A stretch of DNA of 36,006 nt from a virus, in the IMG/VR virus record IMGVR_UViG_3300024520_000249, positions 1 through 36,006 of that record; one strand, 5' to 3'. Both the position numbers and the translations under genes were made by a program. How positions within the stretch are numbered: the first letter of the stretch is position 1; every line of letters starts with the position of its first letter. Shown here piece by piece: positions 27,036 to 34,700 of the stretch. The notes under the pieces were generated by a model. That model was not told the origin of the DNA. It saw nothing but the letters and a program-made list of their open reading frames with translations, and made no database searches.

Positions 27036-27391
27036 TATTTAACAATTTCAACAACATTAGAGTATCCGCCACCGGCAGGATCAAGAAGCCATGCATTGAG
27101 TTTGTCGTGAATGAGATCATTAGGAGCAATAGCATTGCTGTCCCATTCTGCTTCTGTGATAGTCACTTGGCACTGCCTTTGTAGATTGCTCCACAATAAT
27201 GGTTCTTTCCCCGAATCTAAATTTGCCACACTGCTAAAGTATTGCAATTTCAAATTGAATGTGAGATCCCCCATTCCGCCACCGGTTGAAGCTCCTTGTG
27301 CTGCCGTAACAACAGCAACTATTCCCGTGAGAGAAGTACCCCCTGTCGGATCAGAAATTGAGTCGTTGATTTGATTACATTTCGTTGCCAT
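27035..27391 (-). CDS. Hypothetical protein in the appendage block
   Basis: This 118-residue protein begins MATKCNQINDSISDPTGGTSLTG and has a beta-rich, Gly/Ala/Thr-rich composition with two cysteines (residues 5 and about 76). It ends AWLLDPAGGGYSNVVEIVK. There is no membrane span or enzyme motif. Neighbours are fibre-type genes on one side and membrane/lysis genes on the other. A minor virion or appendage protein is possible. No family recognised. Confidence 0.6.
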   Translation of the reverse strand: MATKCNQINDSISDPTGGTSLTGIVAVVTAAQGASTGGGMGDLTFNLKLQYFSSVANLDSGKEPLLWSNLQRQCQVTITEAEWDSNAIAPNDLIHDKLNAWLLDPAGGGYSNVVEIVK

Positions 27392-27413
27392 GATAATTAG
27401 TATTAAAATTGAT

Positions 27414-28154
27414 TTAAAAACTTTTACCGCTTCTTACTATGTCTCTGCAATTATTACAGAATTGTTGATCAGTCAATGCAGGGTCATCAACTGTAAACTC
27501 TGCATTGGTCAGCCGTGAAATCAGTCCGTTGGTTGCGTAGATAGTAGTTGCTGTGCTAAGCAACCAATCCTCAATGCCCTCCAATCCGTCCTCTGCTTTT
27601 AACAATGTTCCAAACTGCTCAAACTGGTCTTTCTCAAAATCCTTTCTTAACTGCCTTTCGGCTTTCAGTCCGTCTGCTTTTCCCAATTTATTATAGGCAT
27701 AGCTAATAAGTTTATCAAATCTTACGCTTCTGCCAGTTGATGCTGACTTAATATAATAGCGAATATATTCATCCGCTTGCACTGCTCCTCCCGCCTCTGT
27801 TGCAAAGAATACAAGCCCCTGTCCGTCTATGATTTTAGTGGGGCAGTATTTCAAGGCTATTTGCTTCTCTGTTGCCGAAAGCAATGCCCATGTTGCATAA
27901 GTAGCTCCCGCTATTGCCTCAATCTTGGCTTTGATTATTTCCTGCAAGGTTTTCCAATCGTAGAAATCCACTTGCAAATAAGAAGGGCTCAATACCCCAA
28001 ATCCTAAGCCAGAAAAATCCTTTGCCCTTCTTTCACAATACTTGTCAAAGTTCTCTGCCGTTGAGGCTTCGGTGAAACCTATTGGTGCGGCTGTAATATC
28101 ATCCTGCACTATTACGGCAGGGATTGATTCGTTATTTTCTAAATAGAGTTTCAT
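27414..28154 (-). CDS. Hypothetical protein, fibre-associated position
   Basis: This 246-residue protein starts MKLYLENNESIPAVIVQDDI and is mostly helical after residue 40, with several Trp/Tyr-rich patches (YATWALLSATEKQIALKYCP). A C-terminal CNNC motif at about residues 236-239 is flanked by charged residues. It lies directly after the small fibre-type gene (one-base overlap). Possible roles are a fibre chaperone or an attachment adaptor, but nothing in the sequence proves either. No known family recognised. Confidence 0.6.
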   Translation of the reverse strand: MKLYLENNESIPAVIVQDDITAAPIGFTEASTAENFDKYCERRAKDFSGLGFGVLSPSYLQVDFYDWKTLQEIIKAKIEAIAGATYATWALLSATEKQIALKYCPTKIIDGQGLVFFATEAGGAVQADEYIRYYIKSASTGRSVRFDKLISYAYNKLGKADGLKAERQLRKDFEKDQFEQFGTLLKAEDGLEGIEDWLLSTATTIYATNGLISRLTNAEFTVDDPALTDQQFCNNCRDIVRSGKSF

Positions 28155-28543
28155 TATATTGTTGATGTATTTGAAGCCCGCCAGCGATTATTAGCGGAAT
28201 CATATTTGATTATTCCCGTTTTTTCTGCATCTATTACTAAATCAGCCCCCATAAGAAATCTATTTGCTGCCGTACTCAAAGCATCGTTATCTGTTAAGGT
28301 AATTGTAAAACCGCCTACATTCACAATGAAAATAAGTTGGGGAGCATTAGAGGTTGGGGCTTGTAGCCCTGTTATATCAACAGCTTCGCTTGAATCCAAA
28401 TGAATACTATTACAAGTAGCAAGCCCTGTTGGGCTGTAATTGTTTTGGTCTACTGTAATTTGTGGCGGAATGATGTTCTTGTTCGGCAAAATAGCCGTCT
28501 TTAAATCAATTCCTGCCTCGGTTACTTCAAAAAATTCTCCCAT
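28154..28543 (-). CDS. Small appendage/fibre-type protein
   Basis: This 129-residue protein is beta-rich, with VDITGLQAP followed by IFIVNVGGFTITLTDND and AANRFLMG, then IIKYDSANNRWRASNTST. This Asn/Asp-turn-strand pattern, ending in YDxxxNRWR, is common in C-terminal domains of phage fibres and spikes, and in small stand-alone modules beside them. It follows the long fibre gene by one base. Probably a receptor-binding or fibre-tip component. Confidence 0.65.
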   Translation of the reverse strand: MGEFFEVTEAGIDLKTAILPNKNIIPPQITVDQNNYSPTGLATCNSIHLDSSEAVDITGLQAPTSNAPQLIFIVNVGGFTITLTDNDALSTAANRFLMGADLVIDAEKTGIIKYDSANNRWRASNTSTI

Positions 28544-28544
28544 T

Positions 28545-30071
28545 TTATCCTATTATTACCCAATTAGGGACTGCTGGCGTACCGTTATTGCCTTCCCATT
28601 GGTCGGTTGTGGTATTGTATAAAAGCAATCCCTTTGCTGGTAAGGTAATTGCACTTCGTTGTACGGTTGTCATTCTTGGTAACAATAATCCCTGAGTAGT
28701 TGAAACCATTTCCAATAATGCAGATGCGTCTGGAGTAGTGGTTCCGATACCTACCGAACCATTCGCTACAAGTAATCCATAATTTGTAGCCCCACCTGTT
28801 GCATCAAAATATCCTGCAATATTAGTTCCGGTTGATGTTACTTTTGCTTCTGCAAACAAAGAATAATTCGTACCTGTTGCTTTTTGAGTAACAGTGTGCA
28901 GGGCTTTATCAACAGCAGGCAGATCAGTATTAATCTGTCTGATTATTGCTGTGGCCGTGGTAGATAAAGCAACTCCCAGGCTAAGTCTTTGGTTGGCTCC
29001 GGAGAATTGAAAATCGCCTTGTGTTGACGAGATAGCTAAATTCGTAGTTGCTCCTGTTGCCCCAATTGCCAATCCCACATGAAGCGTACCTCCTGCTCCG
29101 GTTGCAAATAATTGCATTCCGTAATCTGTTCCTGTTGTGCCGCCATTCCAAATATAAGCAGATGTGCCAAACGTATTGCTTATATTCCTGATATATAAGT
29201 TAAAATCGGTACTTGCCCCTGCCCAACCAAGATTAACACCTCCGCCTCTTTGAACTGTGAATAAATCTGCCAATGTGCTGCTTTCGATGTTTAATACATT
29301 GGCTTCTACTCCATCGTCCACTACATTGAGAATCGCATTTGGCGTAATTGTTCCAATACCCACTAAGCCGTCTTCCCTCGCTGCTATTATTGGTGCTGAA
29401 GCAGAACTTATGAATTGGGCAGCGTAAGTATTAGTGGCATCGCTTTGCACGGTCAGTTTTGTTGAAACAACAGCAGAAGCACCTATTCTGACAAAATTAG
29501 CAGCACCTGCTCCGATTGTGATATTAGAAGATGCGAGATCCACCAATTCATTGGATCCCAGAAATAATCTTCCGATGGCTGCACCGGCAGTAATAATAAT
29601 ATCCGTTCCGTCAACAGTAAACATTTCGACTGTATTGGAAGCACTTTTATACCTCAGTGTTCCATCCAACCCTGTTCCTAAGCGAATTTCGTCATCGTCA
29701 AGCAAATTAGGATGATTACCGCCCGATGTAGGCCCGGCAGCAAGTGTTTGTGCCCATGTTGGAAAATCCAAAGTAATCGCTTCAAACCTCGATGAAGCAG
29801 CATTGTATATGAGCATGTACGTCATTCCGGCAACAAGATCATTAGCTTGTAGTGCACCGCCGCCATTCCTTGAAATGCTTATTGGAGCAAGTCCTTCTAT
29901 GGAAAGAGTGGAAGCACCGGAATTATTGACATCAGGAGTTATGAAATAAGCACCATTATCAATATAAGCACTAAGCTTTACGCTGAATGCATTGACAGCT
30001 ACTTCATAGTCACTGATCCCGAGTGTTTGCTCGATTGCAGGACCTACACCTTGTATAATATTTTTGTCCAT
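28545..30071 (-). CDS. Long tail fibre, trimeric repeat type
   Basis: This 508-residue protein is Ala/Thr/Gly/Asn-rich with many short beta repeats: a globular N-terminus with ISISRNGGGALQANDLVAG, and a shaft with repeated LGSN, IGAGAAN and VGIGT-type turns. The end has VGIGTTTPDASALLEM, TTQGLLLPRMTT, then LLLYNTTTDQWEGN. The 'VGIGTxxPxASAxLEx...TQGxLLPRMTxxQR...LLxYNTTxxxW' pattern is a hallmark of Bacteroidota surface and phage fibre proteins. There is no S74 endosialidase chaperone end. Likely a receptor-binding fibre at the tail or neck. Confidence 0.8.
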   Translation of the reverse strand: MDKNIIQGVGPAIEQTLGISDYEVAVNAFSVKLSAYIDNGAYFITPDVNNSGASTLSIEGLAPISISRNGGGALQANDLVAGMTYMLIYNAASSRFEAITLDFPTWAQTLAAGPTSGGNHPNLLDDDEIRLGTGLDGTLRYKSASNTVEMFTVDGTDIIITAGAAIGRLFLGSNELVDLASSNITIGAGAANFVRIGASAVVSTKLTVQSDATNTYAAQFISSASAPIIAAREDGLVGIGTITPNAILNVVDDGVEANVLNIESSTLADLFTVQRGGGVNLGWAGASTDFNLYIRNISNTFGTSAYIWNGGTTGTDYGMQLFATGAGGTLHVGLAIGATGATTNLAISSTQGDFQFSGANQRLSLGVALSTTATAIIRQINTDLPAVDKALHTVTQKATGTNYSLFAEAKVTSTGTNIAGYFDATGGATNYGLLVANGSVGIGTTTPDASALLEMVSTTQGLLLPRMTTVQRSAITLPAKGLLLYNTTTDQWEGNNGTPAVPNWVIIG

Positions 30072-30080
30072 TGTATGTAG

Positions 30081-31628
30081 TTATTCAACAAGAGCATCAA
30101 CCAATATTGAACTGATCTGAGGATTGATACTTGCGTTATTTGGTACATTAGATGTTACAAATCCGGTTATTTTCACATCTTGAGTGGTGGCAGGTTCCGG
30201 CACAACTGATTCACTGGGAGCAATGATCTTTCCACCGTCAAGAACGAGAATGGTATCACTTGGAGCAACCCCGCCTTTAAAATAGCCATCTTCCGTGCCT
30301 ACGCCCTGGTGATGACAGACTCCCTTATGAAATAATTTATTACCAAGTTTCACTGTGGCGGTTACGGTGGTCCTTCCAATAGAAATGACATATCCTGTAC
30401 CGGAACCGCTGGCGTTTGTGTTGATGACATCCCCATAAATCCTCACTTCTTTTGTGCCGGACCCAACATAAACTGATTCGTCTATATGATTAGATGTGAT
30501 GTGTCCCCTGTGAAGAAGAGAACCACCGGTTACGGTGGCCGTAACAATTCCACGATAAAGAGCAGTGGTTATATCACCAACAATCTCAAGATCTCCTGCT
30601 TCGTGCCAAACAACTGCATTTGCATCTGTCGCAGCAGCGGTCATGGCTGTTCTTGTATCCCTGATCTTTCCGTAAACCTCAAGACTTGTAGCTGCTCCGT
30701 TGGTACTGTCTGTTTTGATCGCAGCAAAATTAAGTGCCCCTGTTGGTGAATAAATATTATTGATGAACAATTGAACCAATCCGGCTGTCCATCCTATAAA
30801 TTGAATTGTATGTCCGCCATCTGTGGACTTACTGATGTTATCCGCAATAACTTCTCCCTGGGCACCGCCATTACACAAAAGAGCATTTCCTGTGCTGGGA
30901 TCAGAATTCAAAATATTGGGAATTTCAACACGGAATGCCCCTTGCGTAAACTCAAGAGTACTGTTTCCTGTGCTGGTAATTCTGTCTCCTTCAAAAACTA
31001 TACTTCCCGTAAGGGCAGCCAGGCGAACAACCTGAAGTGAACTTGTAAATACTCCGTGCCCGGTGACAGTTATCGGGATGTCCGTGGAAATATCAAATAT
31101 GATAATGGTTGCATTAACCACAGCTCCGGTGGCGAAATGAAAATCAAGTTGTTTTGTTGCCAGGTTGCTTACCGGGGCGTATGTGCCCGGCCAGACATGA
31201 ATGGTGTCACCGGCCACTGCCGCAGCAACAGCCGCTTCGATTGTGGCGAATGCTTTTGACATGTCTTCTCTCGCTCCCAATCCGTCATTCCCGTAAGCAG
31301 CATCAACAAATACAGTGTCATTGACTTCTACCGCAACCGCACTTGGCCCGGCAATCTGCAACCAGAAACCGGCAGCAAATTCAAGAGCAAATGTGTCGAG
31401 GCCATTGAAATCCTGGGTTGCCACAAAATAATCACCGGTAACGGTGTCCCTGGTTTCTTCGCCTTCATCCCATTCACCTTTTGGTGCCCAGTCAATAATG
31501 CCCGCTTTACGAAGTTCGGAACTGCGGCCTCCGCCCGGTCCACCATGACTCCGCATTGAGGTATCACCAAATACAGTTTTCTCATCGAGAAACAATTTGG
31601 TATTTCGGAAAAGAATATTTAAAAGCAT
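30081..31628 (-). CDS. Tailspike with right-handed beta-helix (pectin-lyase-like)
   Basis: This 515-residue protein opens MLLNILFRNTKLFLDEK, a short possible docking motif shared with the next two genes. Residues about 105-155 (VFVDAAYGNDGLGARE, FATIEAAVAAAVAGDTIHVW, PGTY) are the classic entry to a right-handed parallel beta-helix of pectin-lyase or polysaccharide-lyase type. Repeated V-x-I/G-D-I turns follow to about residue 450. Such spikes bind and often degrade capsular polysaccharide. I cannot point to catalytic residues. The C-terminus is Pro/Asn/Ile-rich. Preceded on the transcript by two Cys-rich small proteins. Confidence 0.8.
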   Translation of the reverse strand: MLLNILFRNTKLFLDEKTVFGDTSMRSHGGPGGGRSSELRKAGIIDWAPKGEWDEGEETRDTVTGDYFVATQDFNGLDTFALEFAAGFWLQIAGPSAVAVEVNDTVFVDAAYGNDGLGAREDMSKAFATIEAAVAAAVAGDTIHVWPGTYAPVSNLATKQLDFHFATGAVVNATIIIFDISTDIPITVTGHGVFTSSLQVVRLAALTGSIVFEGDRITSTGNSTLEFTQGAFRVEIPNILNSDPSTGNALLCNGGAQGEVIADNISKSTDGGHTIQFIGWTAGLVQLFINNIYSPTGALNFAAIKTDSTNGAATSLEVYGKIRDTRTAMTAAATDANAVVWHEAGDLEIVGDITTALYRGIVTATVTGGSLLHRGHITSNHIDESVYVGSGTKEVRIYGDVINTNASGSGTGYVISIGRTTVTATVKLGNKLFHKGVCHHQGVGTEDGYFKGGVAPSDTILVLDGGKIIAPSESVVPEPATTQDVKITGFVTSNVPNNASINPQISSILVDALVE

Positions 31629-31639
31629 AATTTAAGTTT

Positions 31640-31924
31640 TTATGTACAACAGAACCCATCAAATGCATCTCCAAACTTGAAGATGAAGAATTCATTTTGA
31701 GTTCCACCTGACATTACAGTTGGATAAAAATGATGAAGTTCCGGATTTGGAATAGTTATTGGGCTGCAACACGCATCTGAGATACGTTGTTTCAGGTTAT
31801 GGGAATTATATCCCCATATACTTGGAAATGTATTTCCGTTATTCTCGTCTGAGAACATACCGTTTCCTACATGTGGATCCCTTTTGAATGGATCAAGACC
31901 TTTTTCTCTGAATATAAGTGACAT
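31640..31924 (-). CDS. Small Cys-containing protein with FRE N-terminal motif
   Basis: This 94-residue protein begins MSLIFREKGLDPFKRDPHV, similar to the start of the next small gene (MSTMFRNRGNHSVF) and to the tailspike (ILFRNTKLF). It has two CC pairs (DACCSP and the final GFCCT). It is rich in Asn, Phe and Gly with no membrane span. The shared start may be an attachment motif that seats these proteins at the same site on the tail. Unknown family. Confidence 0.6.
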   Translation of the reverse strand: MSLIFREKGLDPFKRDPHVGNGMFSDENNGNTFPSIWGYNSHNLKQRISDACCSPITIPNPELHHFYPTVMSGGTQNEFFIFKFGDAFDGFCCT

Positions 31925-31939
31925 AATATTTTGATTTTA

Positions 31940-32179
31940 TTAACAATTTATACAATCCTGTTCTACTAATTCCGGTGTGATTTCTGTGGTGATGCCAGAT
32001 CCACCGCAGCATGAAGATGTGGTTGACTGGTTACAACATGATCCTGTATCTTCCGCAGGACAATCGCAAGCAAGGCCGGCACAACATTCATCTTCATTGG
32101 TAAAAAGCGAACTCTCTTCCTCGACGGACTTGTCCGGGAAGACTGAGTGGTTGCCTCTATTTCTAAACATTGTACTCAT
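31940..32179 (-). CDS. Small Cys-rich protein with FRN N-terminal motif
   Basis: This 79-residue acidic protein has ten cysteines, mostly as CC pairs (ECCAGLACDC, SCCN, SCCGG) plus a final CINC. The N-terminus MSTMFRNRGNHSVFPDKS matches its neighbours in the FR[NE] position. It starts at ATG 32179, overlapping the previous stop by 4 bp. There is no signal peptide, so the cysteines would form in the cytoplasm or in the finished virion. Metal binding, or disulphides in the mature particle, is possible. No known family. Confidence 0.6.
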   Translation of the reverse strand: MSTMFRNRGNHSVFPDKSVEEESSLFTNEDECCAGLACDCPAEDTGSCCNQSTTSSCCGGSGITTEITPELVEQDCINC

Positions 32180-32709
32180 TGATTCTCGCTGTCTTCAAAC
32201 ATTGTTTTTACTCCTCCCCCTACTGCCTTCTCCTGGGCTTCTCTGTATATCTGCTGCTTGAATCTTTCCTGTAATTTCAAAAGCTTTTCGGCACCGTCCA
32301 TTGTTTCAACCACCAATTTGTGATTATCTTCATCAAGTTTGGTGTCTTTCCAAAACTGAAGATATTGCTCTATCTTTCTATTAGCCCCCTCCAATAATTG
32401 TTCCGCGTAGGAATATTGAAGGATATTTAACTTTTTGATCAACGCCTGAACTTCTTCAAGCTTCTCTAATTTCTGAGGGTACTTTTTGTCTTGGAATCTG
32501 TCGTGGCCAACCAGGATCTTTCGTTCTTCTAAAAATACGTCATGAAATGGACTATTTTTATCATAACAGTGGTACACGTAGTCGATAAGCTTGTGAAACC
32601 TTTCTTTGTCCTTCGTCTTGTCCTTATCATAAAGGACTTTGATTTCCGGAATCGACAGAGACTCAGGACTTACTTTGACCTTTCCGTTCTTTAATTCAAA
32701 GAGCATCAT
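32176..32709 (-). CDS. Conserved phage protein of unknown function
   Basis: I set the start at ATG 32709 (MMLFELKNGKVKVSPESLSI); a GTG at 32715 is possible. The protein has 177 residues, mostly helical, with a motif EIKVLYDKDKTKDKERFHK that I associate with a conserved gene in crAss-like and other Bacteroidota phages located near tail genes. Lys/Glu-rich helices run about residues 70-165. No enzyme signature is present. The slot and helical nature are compatible with an assembly factor, but the function is unknown. Confidence 0.7.
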   Translation of the reverse strand: MMLFELKNGKVKVSPESLSIPEIKVLYDKDKTKDKERFHKLIDYVYHCYDKNSPFHDVFLEERKILVGHDRFQDKKYPQKLEKLEEVQALIKKLNILQYSYAEQLLEGANRKIEQYLQFWKDTKLDEDNHKLVVETMDGAEKLLKLQERFKQQIYREAQEKAVGGGVKTMFEDSENQ

Positions 32710-32711
32710 TA

Positions 32712-33044
32712 TCACTCAGCCACCGCAACAGCCGGTTCCTCTTGTGGTTCTACGCTTTCTGTCAGGTCCGGGTTACCATCAGTGAATGGAATAAGTTCCA
32801 TCGTGAGAAATCTACCCTTGTCATACCGCCCGTCATCATCGAACCAATGGCAATCAACACCGACAACAAATTTCTTGCGAATGTCATTTCCATTTTCGTC
32901 CTTGATTGTCTTGGACTGTTTTTTGATTTCATCAACAAGCATTTTTCTATTTGGCCAATCCCGATGTGCTACTGCAACACCGGCTTTGATCCAATACCTG
33001 TCTGATTTGTTTTCGACCTTGTGATCTGGTTTGTCTTTTGGCAT
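32712..33044 (-). CDS. Conserved small protein, unknown
   Basis: This 110-residue protein begins MPKDKPDHKVENKSDRYWIK and has the central motif KFVVGVDCHWFDDDGRYDKG, then FLTMELIPF, followed by an acidic Pro/Val/Glu tail. The strand-D-x-H-W-F core suggests a small beta domain. It sits between the RusA-like gene and the helical unknown, on the same transcript, with the AT-rich hairpin in front of it. No catalytic assignment is justified. Confidence 0.65.
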   Translation of the reverse strand: MPKDKPDHKVENKSDRYWIKAGVAVAHRDWPNRKMLVDEIKKQSKTIKDENGNDIRKKFVVGVDCHWFDDDGRYDKGRFLTMELIPFTDGNPDLTESVEPQEEPAVAVAE

Positions 33045-33075
33045 CTTTGGAATTTGGCTGTAAATAAAATGAATA

Positions 33076-33096
33076 AAATTGAGAAAATCTCAATTT
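33076..33096 (-). terminator. AT-rich hairpin, weak or two-way terminator
   Basis: AAATTGAG (33076-33083) pairs perfectly with CTCAATTT (33089-33096) across a 5-nt loop. With one bulge the stem extends to 11 bp. It spans the stop codon of the RusA-like gene and is followed on the minus strand by a T-rich stretch. It is AT-rich, so as a terminator it would be weak; it may instead protect the mRNA end. Confidence 0.4.
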
Positions 33097-33487
33097 ATTC
33101 CAAAGAGATATAAACACCCGGTTGTTGCTTGTCGTATGAATATCCTTCTAATAAAGGGAATAGGTGGTCTGAGTCGTCATCCGGAATCCACCCATACTTC
33201 TGCATGATATCCTGGACGGTTTGGAGAGGATTGACATAATCGAATTTTCTTCTGGATCCCCTGACGAATCTAAACTTGACTCTCAATGGAAATGATTTAT
33301 CACCAACCATTTTCAAGAAATCCTTTTTGTGCATAGCCCAATACCACTCGGTAGCTTTCTTGTACTCCCTGGTAACTTTAGAGTCAACCAGAAATGGCCT
33401 TCCTCCTTTAGCGTGAACGAACTGCTTTGAGTTCTTGCTACTCGGGACGTTGCCCGGTATGAATATGCACCCGTTCGCTAATGGCAT
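33095..33487 (-). CDS. rusA-like: RusA-like Holliday junction resolvase
   Basis: I chose ATG 33487 (MPLANGCIFIPGNVPSSKNS, 130 residues), since the family core starts directly there; ATGs at 33538/33535 would add 16-17 residues and overlap the zinc-ribbon gene further. The core IPGNVPSSKNSKQF is the family's substrate loop. The acidic cluster (Asp83, Asp93, Asp103-105 in RRKFDYVNPLQTVQDIMQKY then GWIPDDDSD) follows the RusA pattern R-x-D-x-x-N-x-x-K/Q-x-x-x-D-x-x...DD. Role: cutting branched DNA before packaging or during recombination. It overlaps the upstream zinc-ribbon gene by 50 bp. Confidence 0.8.
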   Translation of the reverse strand: MPLANGCIFIPGNVPSSKNSKQFVHAKGGRPFLVDSKVTREYKKATEWYWAMHKKDFLKMVGDKSFPLRVKFRFVRGSRRKFDYVNPLQTVQDIMQKYGWIPDDDSDHLFPLLEGYSYDKQQPGVYISLE

Positions 33488-33650
33488 CCGGAATTGTTTG
33501 AATTTGGCCGTATGTTCTGCATAGCGGACAATCATCATAGGCCTTTTCCTTGATAATCATCTTCACCCTGAGCTTGTACTCCATCATAGGAATAATTCCA
33601 CCCCCGAAACATATCGGACATTCTTTTACTTCTGTCTTGTATCTTGACAT
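33438..33650 (-). CDS. Small zinc-ribbon protein
   Basis: This 70-residue protein has two CxxC knuckles, CPIC at 11-14 and CPLC at 41-44, each followed by a Gly-containing turn (FGGG, RTYGQ). That is a zinc-ribbon layout. The rest is basic. Its last ~50 bp overlap the RusA-like start in another frame. Such small zinc ribbons in phages are usually nucleic-acid or protein-binding regulators. The exact partner is unknown. Confidence 0.7.
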   Translation of the reverse strand: MSRYKTEVKECPICFGGGIIPMMEYKLRVKMIIKEKAYDDCPLCRTYGQIQTIPDAISERVHIHTGQRPE

Positions 33651-33661
33651 TCTTTTAATCT

Positions 33662-33847
33662 TTATACTGCGGTTACAATATCTAATTGAGCCTTATCAAA
33701 GGTCTCCTGCTTTTTTATGAGTGTAGCATCAAAATAATCACAGGTAACAACCGGATCTGCAAAGAGGCTGACTGTCATTACTGGCGTGACAGCTCCTATT
33801 GATTCACCTTTTAACTTAACATTATCACCTACTATCGGATCTGGCAT
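33662..33847 (-). CDS. YodC/DUF2158-like small protein
   Basis: This 61-residue protein matches the DUF2158 (YodC) pattern in order: VGDNVKLKGES, then VMTVSLF, then VVTCDYFD, and a final amphipathic stretch KKQETFDKAQL. The GD-x-V-x-L-K start and the C-x-[WY]-F position are the family's marks. It is a small SH3-like barrel of unknown function. Length fits the family (about 55-75). Confidence 0.65.
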   Translation of the reverse strand: MPDPIVGDNVKLKGESIGAVTPVMTVSLFADPVVTCDYFDATLIKKQETFDKAQLDIVTAV

Positions 33848-33865
33848 GATTGTTTATTTTACGTG

Positions 33866-33901
33866 AAAAAAGGGACCTAAGTTTCGTGCTCAGGCCCCTT
33901 T
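33866..33901 (-). terminator. Strong intrinsic terminator (minus strand)
   Basis: A 13-bp stem (33869-33881 with 33889-33901) has a 7-nt loop. The two A-C mismatches on the plus strand become G-U pairs on the minus-strand RNA, and six T follow on that strand. So it acts on leftward transcripts, after the gene at 33975-34457 and before the rest of the late block. Confidence 0.75.
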
Positions 33902-33974
33902 CTGATGGCCGTGTCATTTGCACAACCTCTAATTAGCTGCATGGGGCACGGTAGCAACCTTCCCCGTCACTGGC

Positions 33975-34457
33975 TTACTCTCCCGGTGTGGCAGTCGGTG
34001 GCTCTTGTGGAGCTTCCGGTGCATTCTCGGCTTCTTCAGCTTGTGGTGCAGCTTTCTCCTGAGTGTCACTTAATGGTTGCTCGGAAGTTGTTTCTGCAGG
34101 AACTGGCTCTTCTGCAACTGGATCTTGTGGTGGAAGATTCCCTGGTGCAACCGGAGCAGGAGTCAGATTAGGATCAGCCACCGGCTCCGCAACCGGAGCA
34201 TTTTCCTGGCTTGCCGGAATACCCGCTTGAGGCACTTCGCTGGTAGGCCCCTCCGGCTGGGGCTGATCTTTTTTTTCAGCTTGAAGTTTTTCTCTTTGCT
34301 CTTTAGCATTTTTTTCTGCTGCCTGTGCAGCATCATACTGACTTCCTCCGGGGAGATAATCAGCTCCGGTGATACCTGGAGTGGCAGGGGTACTTTCGGC
34401 TGGTGCCTGGGCACCTGCGTCTGTATTCTCTGCCGGATCTTGTGTTTCTTCTGTCAT
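33975..34457 (-). CDS. Acidic Pro/Ala/Glu-rich protein, first gene of the late arm
   Basis: This 160-residue protein is almost wholly low complexity (Pro, Ala, Glu, Thr, Gln) and acidic. One helical, charged patch lies at about residues 40-66 (SQYDAAQAAEKNAKEQREKL), and the end is EAPQEPPTATPGE. It is probably intrinsically disordered. It starts at ATG 34457, about 80 nt downstream of the promoter at 34541, and a strong terminator follows the gene, so it may be made in higher amounts than downstream genes. Composition recalls the scaffold N-terminus and the acidic tail of the protein at 16407. A link to capsid assembly is possible but unproven. Confidence 0.65.
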   Translation of the reverse strand: MTEETQDPAENTDAGAQAPAESTPATPGITGADYLPGGSQYDAAQAAEKNAKEQREKLQAEKKDQPQPEGPTSEVPQAGIPASQENAPVAEPVADPNLTPAPVAPGNLPPQDPVAEEPVPAETTSEQPLSDTQEKAAPQAEEAENAPEAPQEPPTATPGE

Positions 34458-34540
34458 AATAATTCAGATTAGATTAATAAATAAAAGTTTCGGGTGCTAA
34501 GGTAATAATTTTAAAATACAATGGCATTAGAGTTTCAATA

Positions 34541-34571
34541 CAAATATACAAAACCTACGCGAAGCGTCAAA
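34541..34571 (-). promoter_or_regulatory. Bacteroidota-type promoter for the leftward late arm
   Basis: Minus strand: TTTG at 34571-34568, 19-bp spacer, TATATTTG at 34548-34541. This fits the Bacteroidota sigma-70 consensus TTTG-N19-21-TAnnTTTG exactly. Transcription would begin near 34535, leaving an ~80-nt leader before ATG 34457. Confidence 0.7.
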
Positions 34572-34613
34572 TTTTTCTAAGATATATTACCCAATATTTA
34601 TCAACAAAGTAAC

Positions 34614-34676
34614 CAGGATACCTCTTGGGAAGTCAGAAAGAGATATTGTCGCCCGGGTTCTAAGGTGGTAATCCTG
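34614..34676 (-). other. Folded RNA element B
   Basis: On the minus strand CAGGAT-t-ACC (34676-34667) pairs with GGT-ATCCTG (34622-34614) as a 9-bp stem with one bulge. Inside, TCTT (34641-34638) can pair with AAGA (34626-34623). It shares GGCGACA and a nearby CTTAG-(C)-AACC motif with the RNA at 34701-34843. It has no T-run of its own. A weak -7 element, TATCTTTG (34697-34690), lies just upstream. Confidence 0.35.
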
Positions 34677-34700
34677 AATATAGGCAATGCAAAGATACAT

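Noticed and set aside
34614-34676. Possible tRNA (GGGTTCTAA looks like a T-loop)
   Set aside because: No acceptor stem, anticodon arm or D-arm can be arranged around it, and the pairing seen is a simple long stem.
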